Positions 1-7,560 of a DNA stretch of 64,000 bases are shown in pieces. The notes beneath the pieces are model-generated. The model did no database searches, had not been told where the DNA came from, and saw nothing but the letters and a program-made list of their open reading frames with translations. This DNA is from G965220305 sp965220305 (lineage in GTDB: Bacteria > Chloroflexota > Dehalococcoidia > Lucifugimonadales > UBA3495), in the NCBI GenBank assembly GCA_965220305.1, contig OZ244817.1, positions 3,968,001-4,032,000 of the forward strand. Direction: 5' to 3'. Every line of letters starts with the position of its first letter. Within the stretch, counting starts at the first letter, position 1. The position numbers and the translations under genes are program-made.

Positions 1-90
1 GGCGGGGGTGAATAGTAGCAGCGCAGGGACACATTGAGGTTGATTAAGGGGAGGGGTATAGTGTTAACCTGATAAGGGAGGTACAAAACG

Positions 91-672
91 ATGAGTAATC
101 GGAATGAGATTACTGAATACAGAGCAATGGAAGTCGTGGACAATTTCCTACAGAAAGCCGGGCTTGTGACTAATATACAATGGGAACGCCCTGATTCGAA
201 TGTTTTCCCCGATTATTGGGGAGAAGTTAACAATCAGCGATGGGCGTTTGAGATTACCCGGTTGATGAAGTTTGACGATTCTGCTTTTGTGAAGATAAGA
301 ACAGCCAGTGACCTCGAAAATCTCAGCCATTTAATAATTCCCCAAGTTCCAACGGACGCCAAAACGTTCCGTAGACGCGTTGAAAAGGCGATTTCCGTTA
401 AAAGCCAAGAAAAGAGGCTCTCGCTTCTCAACGGAGCCCAATACTGTTTGGTCCTAATCAATGAGCAGTTTCATTTCGCAGAAATGTGGGAAGAGGGTTT
501 TGGAGACTTTGACGTTTCTGCGTTTGACAGCGTGATTGTCGTGCATTGCGCTGTGCCTTTCGGTTATGAGCAAATGGGTGATTCTATACCGCCAGCTTCT
601 GTATGCGAAGTATTCAAGAACGGTTTTGAAGTTTCTTTACCACAGTATGGCCTGTGCGACTTGATGATTTAG
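91..672 (+). CDS. Uncharacterised protein, possible PD-(D/E)xK-type fold
   Basis: A 193-residue protein with a good ribosome site (GGGAGGT, 9 nt before the ATG). No family is recognised with confidence. Near residues 37-57 it has the pattern PDYWGE followed by WAFEIT. A PD motif followed by a hydrophobic strand carrying E-x-T is the layout of PD-(D/E)xK nuclease-fold cores, but this is only a resemblance. There is no signal peptide or membrane segment. It lies in an AT-richer stretch with other orphan small genes (763-1994), which suggests accessory DNA. It could equally be an immunity or restriction-related orphan; function is unknown. Confidence 0.6.
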   Translation: MSNRNEITEYRAMEVVDNFLQKAGLVTNIQWERPDSNVFPDYWGEVNNQRWAFEITRLMKFDDSAFVKIRTASDLENLSHLIIPQVPTDAKTFRRRVEKAISVKSQEKRLSLLNGAQYCLVLINEQFHFAEMWEEGFGDFDVSAFDSVIVVHCAVPFGYEQMGDSIPPASVCEVFKNGFEVSLPQYGLCDLMI

Positions 673-762
673 CAAGATACTTCTGTGGCCGATGGTTGTG
701 GAACTCGGCCTGCGCTGCGCGGAGTGCCAGCATAGCATCCAACCTCAGAGGAAAACAACTGA

Positions 763-1149
763 ATGACAGCACCCAACCAAAATGCTTTATCCCTCACTCC
801 CCTAAAAAATTGGTGGGAATGCCGCAACACTCTATCAAAAGTAGCCATCGTTATCGGCGGCGTCTACTTGACACTTATGGTCATTGCTATGGTCATGGGA
901 ATAGTGAGCAGAGGACTTGAGGAATCGCCAACGTATGCTCCATATAATCCTGTGCCGACAATAAGCTCAGAAGAATGGGCGTCATATAGACAAATTGCTT
1001 GTCAATATGCAGTGAGAACAGGGTTCAACTACGAAATGGCCTTAAACTTGGCGACATACGACTTTGGCGAATACCACCCAGTTGTCATTTCACTAAAGGT
1101 AATAAACGAAAACGATGGCCTAGCAGCATATTGCCATAACCATCGATAA
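763..1149 (+). CDS. Small membrane-anchored hypothetical protein
   Basis: A 128-residue protein with one clear hydrophobic segment at about residues 26-49 (VAIVIGGVYLTLMVIAMVMG), preceded by a short cytoplasmic N-terminus and followed by a soluble C-terminal domain with two cysteines. The topology suggests a single-pass inner-membrane protein with the C-terminal part outside. No family recognised. It belongs to the same accessory block as its neighbours; the 613 nt to the next intact gene contain a broken ORF. Confidence 0.55.
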   Translation: MTAPNQNALSLTPLKNWWECRNTLSKVAIVIGGVYLTLMVIAMVMGIVSRGLEESPTYAPYNPVPTISSEEWASYRQIACQYAVRTGFNYEMALNLATYDFGEYHPVVISLKVINENDGLAAYCHNHR

Positions 1150-1207
1150 CTATCAGCAAATGGTGATCGAGCCGTAAACAGCCAGCTTCACCCAGGCGGC
1201 AGTCGGA

Positions 1208-1517
1208 ATGTCAGGTTTATCGGAGGCCAACGACCGTTATAGAAAGGCAACGCGCTGCCGAGCGAATAATAGCTAATCCACATCCATACTACGTCAACAT
1301 AGCGAAATCAAAACATCCAGAGATAGACTCTGCGTGGATAGAAAGCGCACTAACGGCCCCCTACCATTCGGATATTGAAGAGAAAACCGGAAGAAATCGT
1401 TATTGGGGTTACGTCTCGGAGATGCGGAATTGGGTACGGGTGGTCGTCGAGAGCGGCCAACTGTTTAACGCGTTCCTAGATTCCGGCAAACGGGCAAAAT
1501 GGGGCCGACCGACCTAA
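1208..1517 (+). pseudogene. Toxin-like (DUF4258-resembling) ORF lacking a usable start
   Basis: One frame stays open from after the TGA at 1164 to the TAA at 1515. It reads as real protein, for example NPHPYYVNIAKSKHPEI and RNRYWGYVSEMRNWVRVVVE, but contains no ATG, GTG or TTG. An ATG at 1208 opens a different frame that starts convincingly (MSGLSEANDRYRKA) and stops after 22 codons. The two halves would join with one frame change near 1245, so the gene looks frameshifted. The pattern of a short Arg/Tyr-rich basic protein just before a DUF2283-like gene resembles known small toxin/partner pairs; that assignment is inference. Confidence 0.5.
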
Positions 1518-1529
1518 TCGGAGGGCAAG

Positions 1530-1994
1530 ATGGACCAGTCCAAGAAAATTGGAGTCGAACCCGCCCCTAAGCTTCTGGTCAATTACGACCAGGACTCGGA
1601 CGCCTTGTTTTTGTGGAACGGCGTCCCGGTTGAATATAGCCAGCCGGTTGTCGAATGCCTGACTGCTGCGCTAACCACTGTTAATTCAGCCAAGGATGGC
1701 GAATGTGAAGTGTCAGGCTTCACCCTTGAGCGCGCCGCCGAGTTGCTGCTGCCCGTCTTGTGCAATGAGGCTGCGTCTACCCGGAACTTGCTTATTGATT
1801 ACTTCGAGCAAACTGATACTCTATCCCTGTGGAATGGCTCTCCGGCGGGCTATGGCTGGGATGTTGCTGAATTCCTCCTTGCCGAATTGAACGGCGCTAG
1901 TATCGCCGAGGGTGGAGCCGTAGTAGGTTTCACCCTGGAACATGCTGCAGAGTTGCTCCTGCCGTTCCTGCGCCGAGATGCGGAAGATGATTAA
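1530..1994 (+). CDS. Tandem DUF2283-like repeat protein
   Basis: A 154-residue acidic protein made of two copies of one unit of about 65 residues. Copy 1 spans about residues 14-76 (YDQDSDALFLWNG ... FTLERAAELLLPVL) and copy 2 about 84-147 (YFEQTDTLSLWNG ... FTLEHAAELLLPFL). The Y-D-x-x-x-D-x-L-x-L start of each unit resembles DUF2283, a family often found beside small toxin-like proteins. The gene starts 12 nt after the broken toxin-like ORF, with GGAGGGCAAG in front of the ATG, so the two were probably a pair. Internal duplication within one polypeptide is unusual for this family. Confidence 0.65.
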   Translation: MDQSKKIGVEPAPKLLVNYDQDSDALFLWNGVPVEYSQPVVECLTAALTTVNSAKDGECEVSGFTLERAAELLLPVLCNEAASTRNLLIDYFEQTDTLSLWNGSPAGYGWDVAEFLLAELNGASIAEGGAVVGFTLEHAAELLLPFLRRDAEDD

Positions 1995-2063
1995 CTGCGC
2001 TGGGACCGATTAGGGTAGTAATGGCATATTTGCCAACAAGCTCCGAATATAAAGAGGTATCAA

Positions 2064-2822
2064 ATGTCACCCATCCGAAGGAACACAGCCAAAGAGAAAC
2101 TTCAGGCCAACCAGGTGGCCGTCACCATATCCGGGAACATGACCAGCGAAATCATAGATTTTCTCGGTCCTGTGGGATTCGACGCCGTCTGGATAGAGTG
2201 CGAGCACGGGCCAATCACCTGGGAACAACTGGGCGATATGAGCCGCGCCTGCGACCTTTGGGGCATGACCTCCATCACTCGGGTCAACTCCAACGAGCCC
2301 TGGCTGATTACCCGCACGCTGGACCGGGGTTCAATGGGCATAGTGGTGCCCCACGTGAACACCCGGGAAGACGCGGAAAAGGCGATGCAGTCGGCCAAGT
2401 ACGCTCCCCTGGGCTACCGGGGAATGTTTGGCGGGCGACAGTCCTACGGGGCGGCGGACTATTTCCAGCAGGCCAACGATCAGAGCATGGTAATCGTGCT
2501 GCTGGAAGAAGTGGAAGCCCTGCGGAACTTGGATGAGATTCTCAAAGTCGACTACGTAGATGTCTTCTTCGTCGCGCCCTCGGACCTGGCGCAGACCATG
2601 GGCCACCTGGGAAACCCCGGCCACCCGGAAGTCCAGGCAGCGATTGATGATGCCATCGCCAAGATTGTCGGCGCTGGACGAACTGCCGGCACCCTGGTTA
2701 ACGACGACAACATAGCCAGCTACATCGAGAAAGGCGTCAGATACGTGATGACCTCTTGGAACGCATGGGTGACCCGGGGAGCCAACGAGTTTCTGGGCAA
2801 GATAGCTGCCGCCAGCCGCTGA
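2064..2822 (+). CDS. HpcH/HpaI-type class II aldolase
   Basis: A 252-residue protein of the HpcH/HpaI aldolase family, metal-dependent enzymes that cleave 2-keto-3-hydroxy or 4-hydroxy acids to pyruvate plus an aldehyde. Family signatures: the GFDAVWIECEHGP block (about residues 38-50) with the catalytic-type histidine at about 48, VPHVNTREDAEKA with the GYRGM loop, an E in VIVLLEEVEAL and a D in APSDLAQTMG as likely metal ligands. The length is normal. Substrate cannot be read from the sequence; HpaI, GarL and RhmA share this architecture. It is convergent with the MFS permease gene at 2849-4174, with only 26 nt between them. Confidence 0.88.
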   Translation: MSPIRRNTAKEKLQANQVAVTISGNMTSEIIDFLGPVGFDAVWIECEHGPITWEQLGDMSRACDLWGMTSITRVNSNEPWLITRTLDRGSMGIVVPHVNTREDAEKAMQSAKYAPLGYRGMFGGRQSYGAADYFQQANDQSMVIVLLEEVEALRNLDEILKVDYVDVFFVAPSDLAQTMGHLGNPGHPEVQAAIDDAIAKIVGAGRTAGTLVNDDNIASYIEKGVRYVMTSWNAWVTRGANEFLGKIAAASR

Positions 2823-2848
2823 TAGCCTGCGTTGGCGAGTCGGTGGAA

Positions 2849-4174
2849 TCACCCAGGGCCTTGAGGACCGTTCCGGCGCCTCGAACCGGGGCTCACACTC
2901 CTCGGCTCTGCTATTGGCGGCCTAACTGGCTTGAGCGGCAGCAGCAGCAATGCCCCTAGCACGAAGAAGACCGAGCAGGCGATTAGCAATGTGGCGTAGC
3001 CTCCTATGGGCGTGGCCAGGTTAATCAGGTCCACCACCGGCCCCATGAGCTTGGCGGTCGCCACTCCGCCTACCGTCGCCAGGTTAACGATGCCCATGTG
3101 CTGCCCCTCCCTTCCGGAGGTCCCCAACTCGTTTGCCAGCGCCCAGTTCGCGCTTAGCACAATGCCCAGGGCAGCGCCGATGATGCTGGCGATGCACACC
3201 ACCTGGATGGTGCTTTCGGCAGTCAATATTGCGATGCTGCCGGCGGCAGCGGCGATGGCCCCCACCATTACCACCGGCTTTCGCCCGACCCGGTCGGAAA
3301 GCCAACCCGCCGGATAGACACTCAGGGCCAGGGCTCCCCCGACGGCCAACACGGCGGTGCCCAGGGATTGCGCCGGGTTGTCCACCTTTACCACATCCCG
3401 CAGGAAAAACAGCCCGTAGGTGGGAAAGACGGCGATGGCGGAGAACATCAAGAACCGGGATGCTACGAACCAAATAAGTTGAGGGTGCAACGGTTCCCGG
3501 GGGACTTGGCCTCTTTGGCGCAAGACCGCCGGGGGAAGGGTGGTACGTTCCCTTGGCACTATGGTTGTCGAGCTAATGGCGACGCAGGAAATTAGGACGA
3601 GTCCAATCAGAGCCAACGCGGCCCAGAGCCAAATCGCAGACTCGGGGCCGTTATAGCGACTTAGCAGGGTGCTGCTCACCGCCAGTAGGACCACACCCCC
3701 GGCGGCGTCGGCCTGAATCTTGATGGAGGAGGCCACCCCGATTCGGTGCACAGGCACCAGGTCCCGGATAACTGCCTGAAAAGGGCCGTAGCCGATGCTG
3801 GCATTGGCCTGGACAACCAACCACAGCACCAGAAGGGTCATGAAGCCTGAGATGAAGCCAAGTCCCGCCAGCCCCAGGCATACAAAAGTCGTGCCCCACA
3901 GCATGTAGGGCACTCTCCTACCCAGGGTAGAACGGGTCTGGTCGCTATACAAGCCGACCAGGGGCTGCACCAGGGCGGCTACCATCATGCCGCAGAGGCC
4001 CAGGATCCCCAGGAAGGTATTCTTGGCCCCCTCCGGCGCCACGCCCAAGACCAGCACGGGGAGAATAACGGCATCCATTGCCACGAAGAAGCCGGTTGTG
4101 CCGAACCCAAAAGCTCCCAACCGCAGCAGGGCCAGGATGCTCCAAGGACGTTCAGTAACAGTTGTTGAGGGCAT
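2849..4174 (-). CDS. Major facilitator superfamily permease
   Basis: A 441-residue, strongly hydrophobic protein with about 12 predicted membrane helices. It shows the MFS loop signature between helices 2 and 3 (SDQTRSTLGRRVPYML) and again between helices 8 and 9 (SDRVGRKPVVMVG), the usual pseudo-symmetry. A glycine-rich N-terminal helix carries GFGTTGFFVAMD. The first loop, with D-Q-T-R-x-x-x-G-R-R, resembles the glycoside/pentoside/SLC45-type branch, so a sugar-like substrate is possible but not shown. Divergent from the BtuF-like gene; the 259 nt between them hold two TATAAT-like boxes (4317-4322 and 4326-4331) without a well-spaced -35. Confidence 0.85.
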   Translation of the reverse strand: MPSTTVTERPWSILALLRLGAFGFGTTGFFVAMDAVILPVLVLGVAPEGAKNTFLGILGLCGMMVAALVQPLVGLYSDQTRSTLGRRVPYMLWGTTFVCLGLAGLGFISGFMTLLVLWLVVQANASIGYGPFQAVIRDLVPVHRIGVASSIKIQADAAGGVVLLAVSSTLLSRYNGPESAIWLWAALALIGLVLISCVAISSTTIVPRERTTLPPAVLRQRGQVPREPLHPQLIWFVASRFLMFSAIAVFPTYGLFFLRDVVKVDNPAQSLGTAVLAVGGALALSVYPAGWLSDRVGRKPVVMVGAIAAAAGSIAILTAESTIQVVCIASIIGAALGIVLSANWALANELGTSGREGQHMGIVNLATVGGVATAKLMGPVVDLINLATPIGGYATLLIACSVFFVLGALLLLPLKPVRPPIAEPRSVSPGSRRRNGPQGPG

Positions 4175-4433
4175 TCAATGGCCGAAAGTTTGCAGGAATG
4201 GACTCCCCTGGTATTACCTTGGTCGCCTCACCTGACCCAGTCCTGTCAAATTGTGGTCTGAAGGGCCGAAGGGAACATACGCCACTAGCCGCGTATCGAT
4301 ACCGGGTTGATTGCACTATAATTCCTATAATACAACATAACTACCCAACTCAGGGCTTAACCTGTCCGCGCCCTTATCCCACATTGCCCTACGCTGGGCA
4401 GGGGCCGGCAGGATTTCTGAATGCCGGGGACTG

Positions 4434-5411
4434 ATGATGAAAATTTGCTCTCTGCTGCCCAGTGGTACGGAAATTCTCTACGCTCTGGGTTTGGGCGATC
4501 AGATTATCGGCGTTACCGACCTGTGCGACTACCCCCCAGAGGTCAAGGATAAGCCGATAGTTTCCCGAAGCAAGATAGACGTGGCTTCGATGACCAGCGA
4601 AGAAGTGGAATTGGAGATGCATCGGCTGCTGGCCTCGGGCGAAAGTCCCTACGAACTGGACCAAGAATGGTTGGTACGTCAGGCTCCCGACGTAGTGTTG
4701 ACCCAGGACAATTGCTATTTTTGCGAGGTCGATGCTACCACGGTGAATTTGGCGGTCCAGCCGATATTGGCACAACCAGAGGTGGTCGTACTTTCGCCCG
4801 GCACCCTGGAGGAGATATTCGACACCATCTGCCGCATCGGAGCGGTCTGCGGGGCCCCGGTTAACGCGAATCTGCTGGTTGACGAACTCAGGAATCGGGT
4901 GGAGGCGGTGCAATCCCGGTTGGCCGCGGTAACCAATCGCCCCAAAGTATTTTCCCTGGAGGGAATCAATCCCCTGGTTATCGGCGGGCATTGGATACCA
5001 GACCTGCTCCTATTGGCCGGGGGCCGACAGGAAGTGTACCCACCCGGTTGTCCGGCTGCTCGGCTGGACTGGTCCCTGGTAAGGGAATATGCGCCGGATA
5101 AACTGTTCATCGACCTGTGCTCTTCCGGCCTCACCCGGCAGGTCAGGGAGGTAGAGTGGCTGGCCTCGCAAGTCGGTTGGAGCGACCTCCCCGCCGTGCG
5201 CTCCGGGGAAGTCTACCTGATAGACCACGTTTACTTCAGCAATCCGGCCCCTCGGGTGGTGCAAGGCTTGGAGATTCTGGCCCAACTGACCCACCCAGAG
5301 GTCTTCACCGGACTCATTCCGCCCGACACCGTGCTCAAGCTGCAACCTGATTTGGCAGAGGAACATCCGCCAACAGAAGTTGGTCGTCTTTTCCGGCCCT
5401 ACCCGGTGTGA
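4434..5411 (+). CDS. BtuF-like cobalamin-binding periplasmic-type protein without a signal peptide
   Basis: A 325-residue protein of the ABC-type cobalamin/Fe3+-siderophore substrate-binding superfamily: MKICSLLPSGTEILYALGLG at the start, VTDLCDYPP, then APDVVLTQDNCYFCEVD and a second lobe around LEGINPLVIGGHWIPDLL. It begins directly with the first beta strand of the fold and has no signal peptide or lipobox, so it is predicted to stay in the cytosol. This solitary cytosolic subgroup is common in environmental bacteria and its ligand is not established. Two adjacent ATGs (4434, 4437) are possible starts. No permease or ATPase is adjacent. Confidence 0.8.
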   Translation: MMKICSLLPSGTEILYALGLGDQIIGVTDLCDYPPEVKDKPIVSRSKIDVASMTSEEVELEMHRLLASGESPYELDQEWLVRQAPDVVLTQDNCYFCEVDATTVNLAVQPILAQPEVVVLSPGTLEEIFDTICRIGAVCGAPVNANLLVDELRNRVEAVQSRLAAVTNRPKVFSLEGINPLVIGGHWIPDLLLLAGGRQEVYPPGCPAARLDWSLVREYAPDKLFIDLCSSGLTRQVREVEWLASQVGWSDLPAVRSGEVYLIDHVYFSNPAPRVVQGLEILAQLTHPEVFTGLIPPDTVLKLQPDLAEEHPPTEVGRLFRPYPV

Positions 5412-5589
5412 GGGCTTCCGCCATTCCGGGGCACATTGCCGGCCCATCATGCGCTGGGACATTGGGGTCATCAGCCGGGGACTTGGAAGAGACCGAGTTT
5501 CCCAGGGATTGATTGGTTGGTATTCGGAGGGGAGCAGTCCTTTGACCGCCTATCGTGCCACGACGCCTCCGTCATAGGCCCAGCGGCGG

Positions 5590-5777
5590 GCTAGGGCAAT
5601 CGCATTTGGATGGCAAAGGCCCCGTCATTCTCGCGAAAGCGGGAATCCAGCTTCCCATTTCAACAGGTCCATCAACTGATAGGCCAGTTCGACGGGTATG
5701 GACTCCGGCTACTTTGCAGAACCGGGCAGGTTCTTGGCCGGAATGACGGTAGGCTCGGACCAAGTGGGATTGCCCTG
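5590..5777. mobile_element. MITE-like element, family 1 (copy A)
   Basis: A 188-bp non-coding element with imperfect terminal inverted repeats: AGGGCAATCGCATTTGG at the left and the reverse complement of AGGGCAATCCCACTTGG at the right. It is flanked by the 8-bp direct repeat AGCGGCGG (5582-5589 and 5778-5785), which reads as a target-site duplication. Inside is the palindromic core CATTCTCGCGAAAGCGGGAA. The element ends 19 bp before the -35 box of the flavin reductase promoter. Related copies are at 19717-19894 and 22869-23026. Confidence 0.75.
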
Positions 5778-5796
5778 AGCGGCGGTCCGTTTACCA

Positions 5797-5826
5797 TTGG
5801 CAGCTTTAATAATGAGGGTTTATAAT
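5797..5826 (+). promoter_or_regulatory. Promoter of the flavin reductase gene
   Basis: TTGGCA (5797-5802), an 18-nt spacer and a perfect TATAAT (5821-5826), a good vegetative sigma promoter. The predicted start near 5833 gives a leader of about 80 nt that contains the duplicated gene start at 5857. Confidence 0.65.
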
Positions 5827-5856
5827 TATCGCGCCTGCCCTGAGAACGATGGCCTA

Positions 5857-5907
5857 TTGGTAGATAGTCAAGATTTCCGGACGGCGATAACGCCCCGAGA
5901 AGGATAG
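5857..5907 (+). repeat. Upstream copy of the flavin reductase gene start, forming a 16-codon mini-ORF
   Basis: Bases 5857-5888 repeat bases 5913-5944 (the first 32 bases of the flavin reductase gene) with 30 of 32 identical, at a distance of 56 bp. The copy keeps the TTG start and reads MVDSQDFRTA, the same first ten residues as the enzyme, then leaves the homology and stops at TAG 5905-5907. The real gene starts 5 nt later. It may be a scar of a small tandem duplication or a translated leader; no regulatory role is shown. Confidence 0.7.
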
Positions 5908-5912
5908 TTGCT

Positions 5913-6404
5913 TTGGTAGATAGTCAAGATTTCCGAACGGCAATGTCAAAGTTCGCCACCGGCGTAACGGTAGTCACGTCCACCGACGATGAGGGTATCC
6001 CCCACTCGATGACGGCCAACTCCTTCACCTCGGTATGCCTGGACCCGCCGACGGTGTTGGTCTGTGTGGCCCACGGTACCCACACCTACAACTATGTGGA
6101 GAACACCGGGCGCTTTGGGGTGAACATTCTGGGGGAGGAACAGGAAGACCTGGGGGCGTACTTTGCCCGCCGGCCCGAGGACCGGACCGGGGAGATGCAA
6201 TACAGCTACAGCGTGGCGGAAGGGGGCGTACCGGTCCTGAATAACTCGATGGTCTTTTTTGGGTGCAAGGTGGTGGGGGCCCACGTCTACGGGGACCACA
6301 CCGTCTACCTGGGAGAGGTATACGAAGTGCGCCAGACCGAGGCTGAATCTGACGCACCGTTGATGTTCTACCGCAGCCGCTGGTATCACCCGGCCCAGCA
6401 GTGA
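5913..6404 (+). CDS. Flavin reductase-like domain protein
   Basis: A 163-residue protein of the flavin reductase-like (HpaC/RutF-type) family: FRTAMSKFATGVTVVTSTD at the N-terminus, then PHSMTANSFTSVCLDPPTVLVCV (the FMN-binding segment with S-x-S-x-x-P-P) and a C-terminal FYRSRWY. These enzymes reduce free FMN or FAD with NAD(P)H and usually supply a flavin-dependent monooxygenase; none is adjacent here. The start is TTG at 5913, chosen because AGAAGGA lies 8 nt upstream and because residues 1-10 fit the family N-terminus. Its 5' end is duplicated immediately upstream. It converges on the hydrolase gene with 13 nt between stops. Confidence 0.88.
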   Translation: MVDSQDFRTAMSKFATGVTVVTSTDDEGIPHSMTANSFTSVCLDPPTVLVCVAHGTHTYNYVENTGRFGVNILGEEQEDLGAYFARRPEDRTGEMQYSYSVAEGGVPVLNNSMVFFGCKVVGAHVYGDHTVYLGEVYEVRQTEAESDAPLMFYRSRWYHPAQQ

Positions 6405-6417
6405 CCCGGAAGGAAAG

Positions 6418-7107
6418 TCACCGTAAAGAAGATAGGAACTCTTCTATCTTGTCGTTTACTTCGTGGTATTTCTCCAACTGAACGTAGTGGCGTCCCGAAG
6501 GAATTACGCTCTCCTGGGATCCGGAAATACGGTCCGACAGGAAATTGGAGTATTTTACCGGGGTCATTGAGTCTTCGCTGCCGCACAGCACCATGGTGGG
6601 AAGCTTGATGTTGTGGACTTCCTCCATGACATCAAAACCGTCGCAGGCCAGTAGGTCGTTCAACTGGACCTTGGGTCCGATCTCTTCAGCCCGGCGCACC
6701 AGCACCTGGTGAATGTCGGACTCCACGTTATTGTAGTTCCCCTTTTCCCATTGCAACCAATCGCAGTTGCTGCTGCCGGGATAACGGCATTTGTCCAGGT
6801 AGTCCTGGTCAACCTTGAGCTTGGCTCCGGTGCCGATGAGGATGATGCCCTTGAGTTCTTCGGGATATTTAAGGGCATACTGCAGGGTGATGGCGCCTCC
6901 CATGGAGTGACCGCAAAGCACCACGTCCTTGTAACGTCGGGCGGTGCTGAATCCCCTGACCCACTCCAGGTAGCCATCGATACTGGCACATGGCTTACCC
7001 GAGGGATGCCCCGGTAAGTCGAGAGCCTTGGAGTTGCGGAAATGCCGAAGCTGGTAGTAAAAAGCCAGGCTGGAGCTACCGGCCCCATGAACAAATACTA
7101 GTTTCAC
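6418..7107 (-). CDS. Alpha/beta-hydrolase fold protein
   Basis: A 229-residue alpha/beta hydrolase. Visible are the oxyanion-hole segment FVHGAGSSSLAFYYQ (residues 4-18), the nucleophile elbow GHSMGG (about 67-72, nucleophile Ser), a late-strand acid in LCGSEDSMTPV and the C-terminal histidine in PSGRHYVQLE. It is somewhat short for the family, so the lid is small. The substrate (ester, lactone or C-C bond) cannot be deduced. Transcribed leftwards with no obvious operon partner. Confidence 0.85.
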   Translation of the reverse strand: MKLVFVHGAGSSSLAFYYQLRHFRNSKALDLPGHPSGKPCASIDGYLEWVRGFSTARRYKDVVLCGHSMGGAITLQYALKYPEELKGIILIGTGAKLKVDQDYLDKCRYPGSSNCDWLQWEKGNYNNVESDIHQVLVRRAEEIGPKVQLNDLLACDGFDVMEEVHNIKLPTMVLCGSEDSMTPVKYSNFLSDRISGSQESVIPSGRHYVQLEKYHEVNDKIEEFLSSLR

Positions 7108-7374
7108 GTTTACCCCTTGTTAATGCGAATTCGGTAGTTGTTGAGTAAGAATTCGCTAACACTGAAACAAGTACATTATACAAGCCACAGGGTAACTTTA
7201 TCAAGAGACTAACTATTTGTGTGCTACTGTTATCATGAAACTAAATATCCTTGTCGCATTCGGTTATCTTTTGACTTCCGCCCTGGCGGTTGAAAGAATA
7301 TTAGGGAGCTCTCCTGTGGGTGGCACAGTTGACCTGGAAAGCCCATAAAAGGGGTTGCAGCTTTGGACGACGTA

Positions 7375-7412
7375 CGAATCCCCATTTCCGTAACCACGGA
7401 AATGGGGATTCG
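7375..7412. other. Perfect 17-bp hairpin with AACC loop
   Basis: CGAATCCCCATTTCCGT, loop AACC, then its exact reverse complement. No T-tract follows on either strand, so it is not a classical intrinsic terminator. It lies in the 453-nt gap between the hydrolase and gyrA (both leftward), which contains no credible gene, only this hairpin and the one at 7481-7514. Confidence 0.7.
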
Positions 7413-7480
7413 GTCTGTTGCCTCCACCGTGGGAACTGTCTCTACGCTGGTCTGAAGGAAATGCCACTCCTGGAGGGGCG

Positions 7481-7514
7481 CTCGGGCTGGCCCCACATGG
7501 CGGGCCAGCCCGAG
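7481..7514. terminator. Candidate factor-independent stop hairpin downstream of gyrA
   Basis: CTCGGGCTGGCCC and its reverse complement form a 13-bp GC-rich stem with an 8-nt loop, 47 nt beyond the gyrA stop codon in the direction of gyrA transcription. No U-tract follows on the minus strand, so termination activity is uncertain. Confidence 0.4.
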
Positions 7515-7560
7515 TAAAGTCGGTCATTTAGGAATCACATCCAGTATTTACGACATACGG

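Noticed and set aside
1..2000. A phage-defence system
   Set aside because: Only an uncertain nuclease-like protein and toxin-like remnants are seen; no recognisable defence gene set.
4175..4433. Cobalamin riboswitch before the BtuF-like gene
   Set aside because: I looked for the B12-box and conserved core and could not find them in the 259-nt leader.
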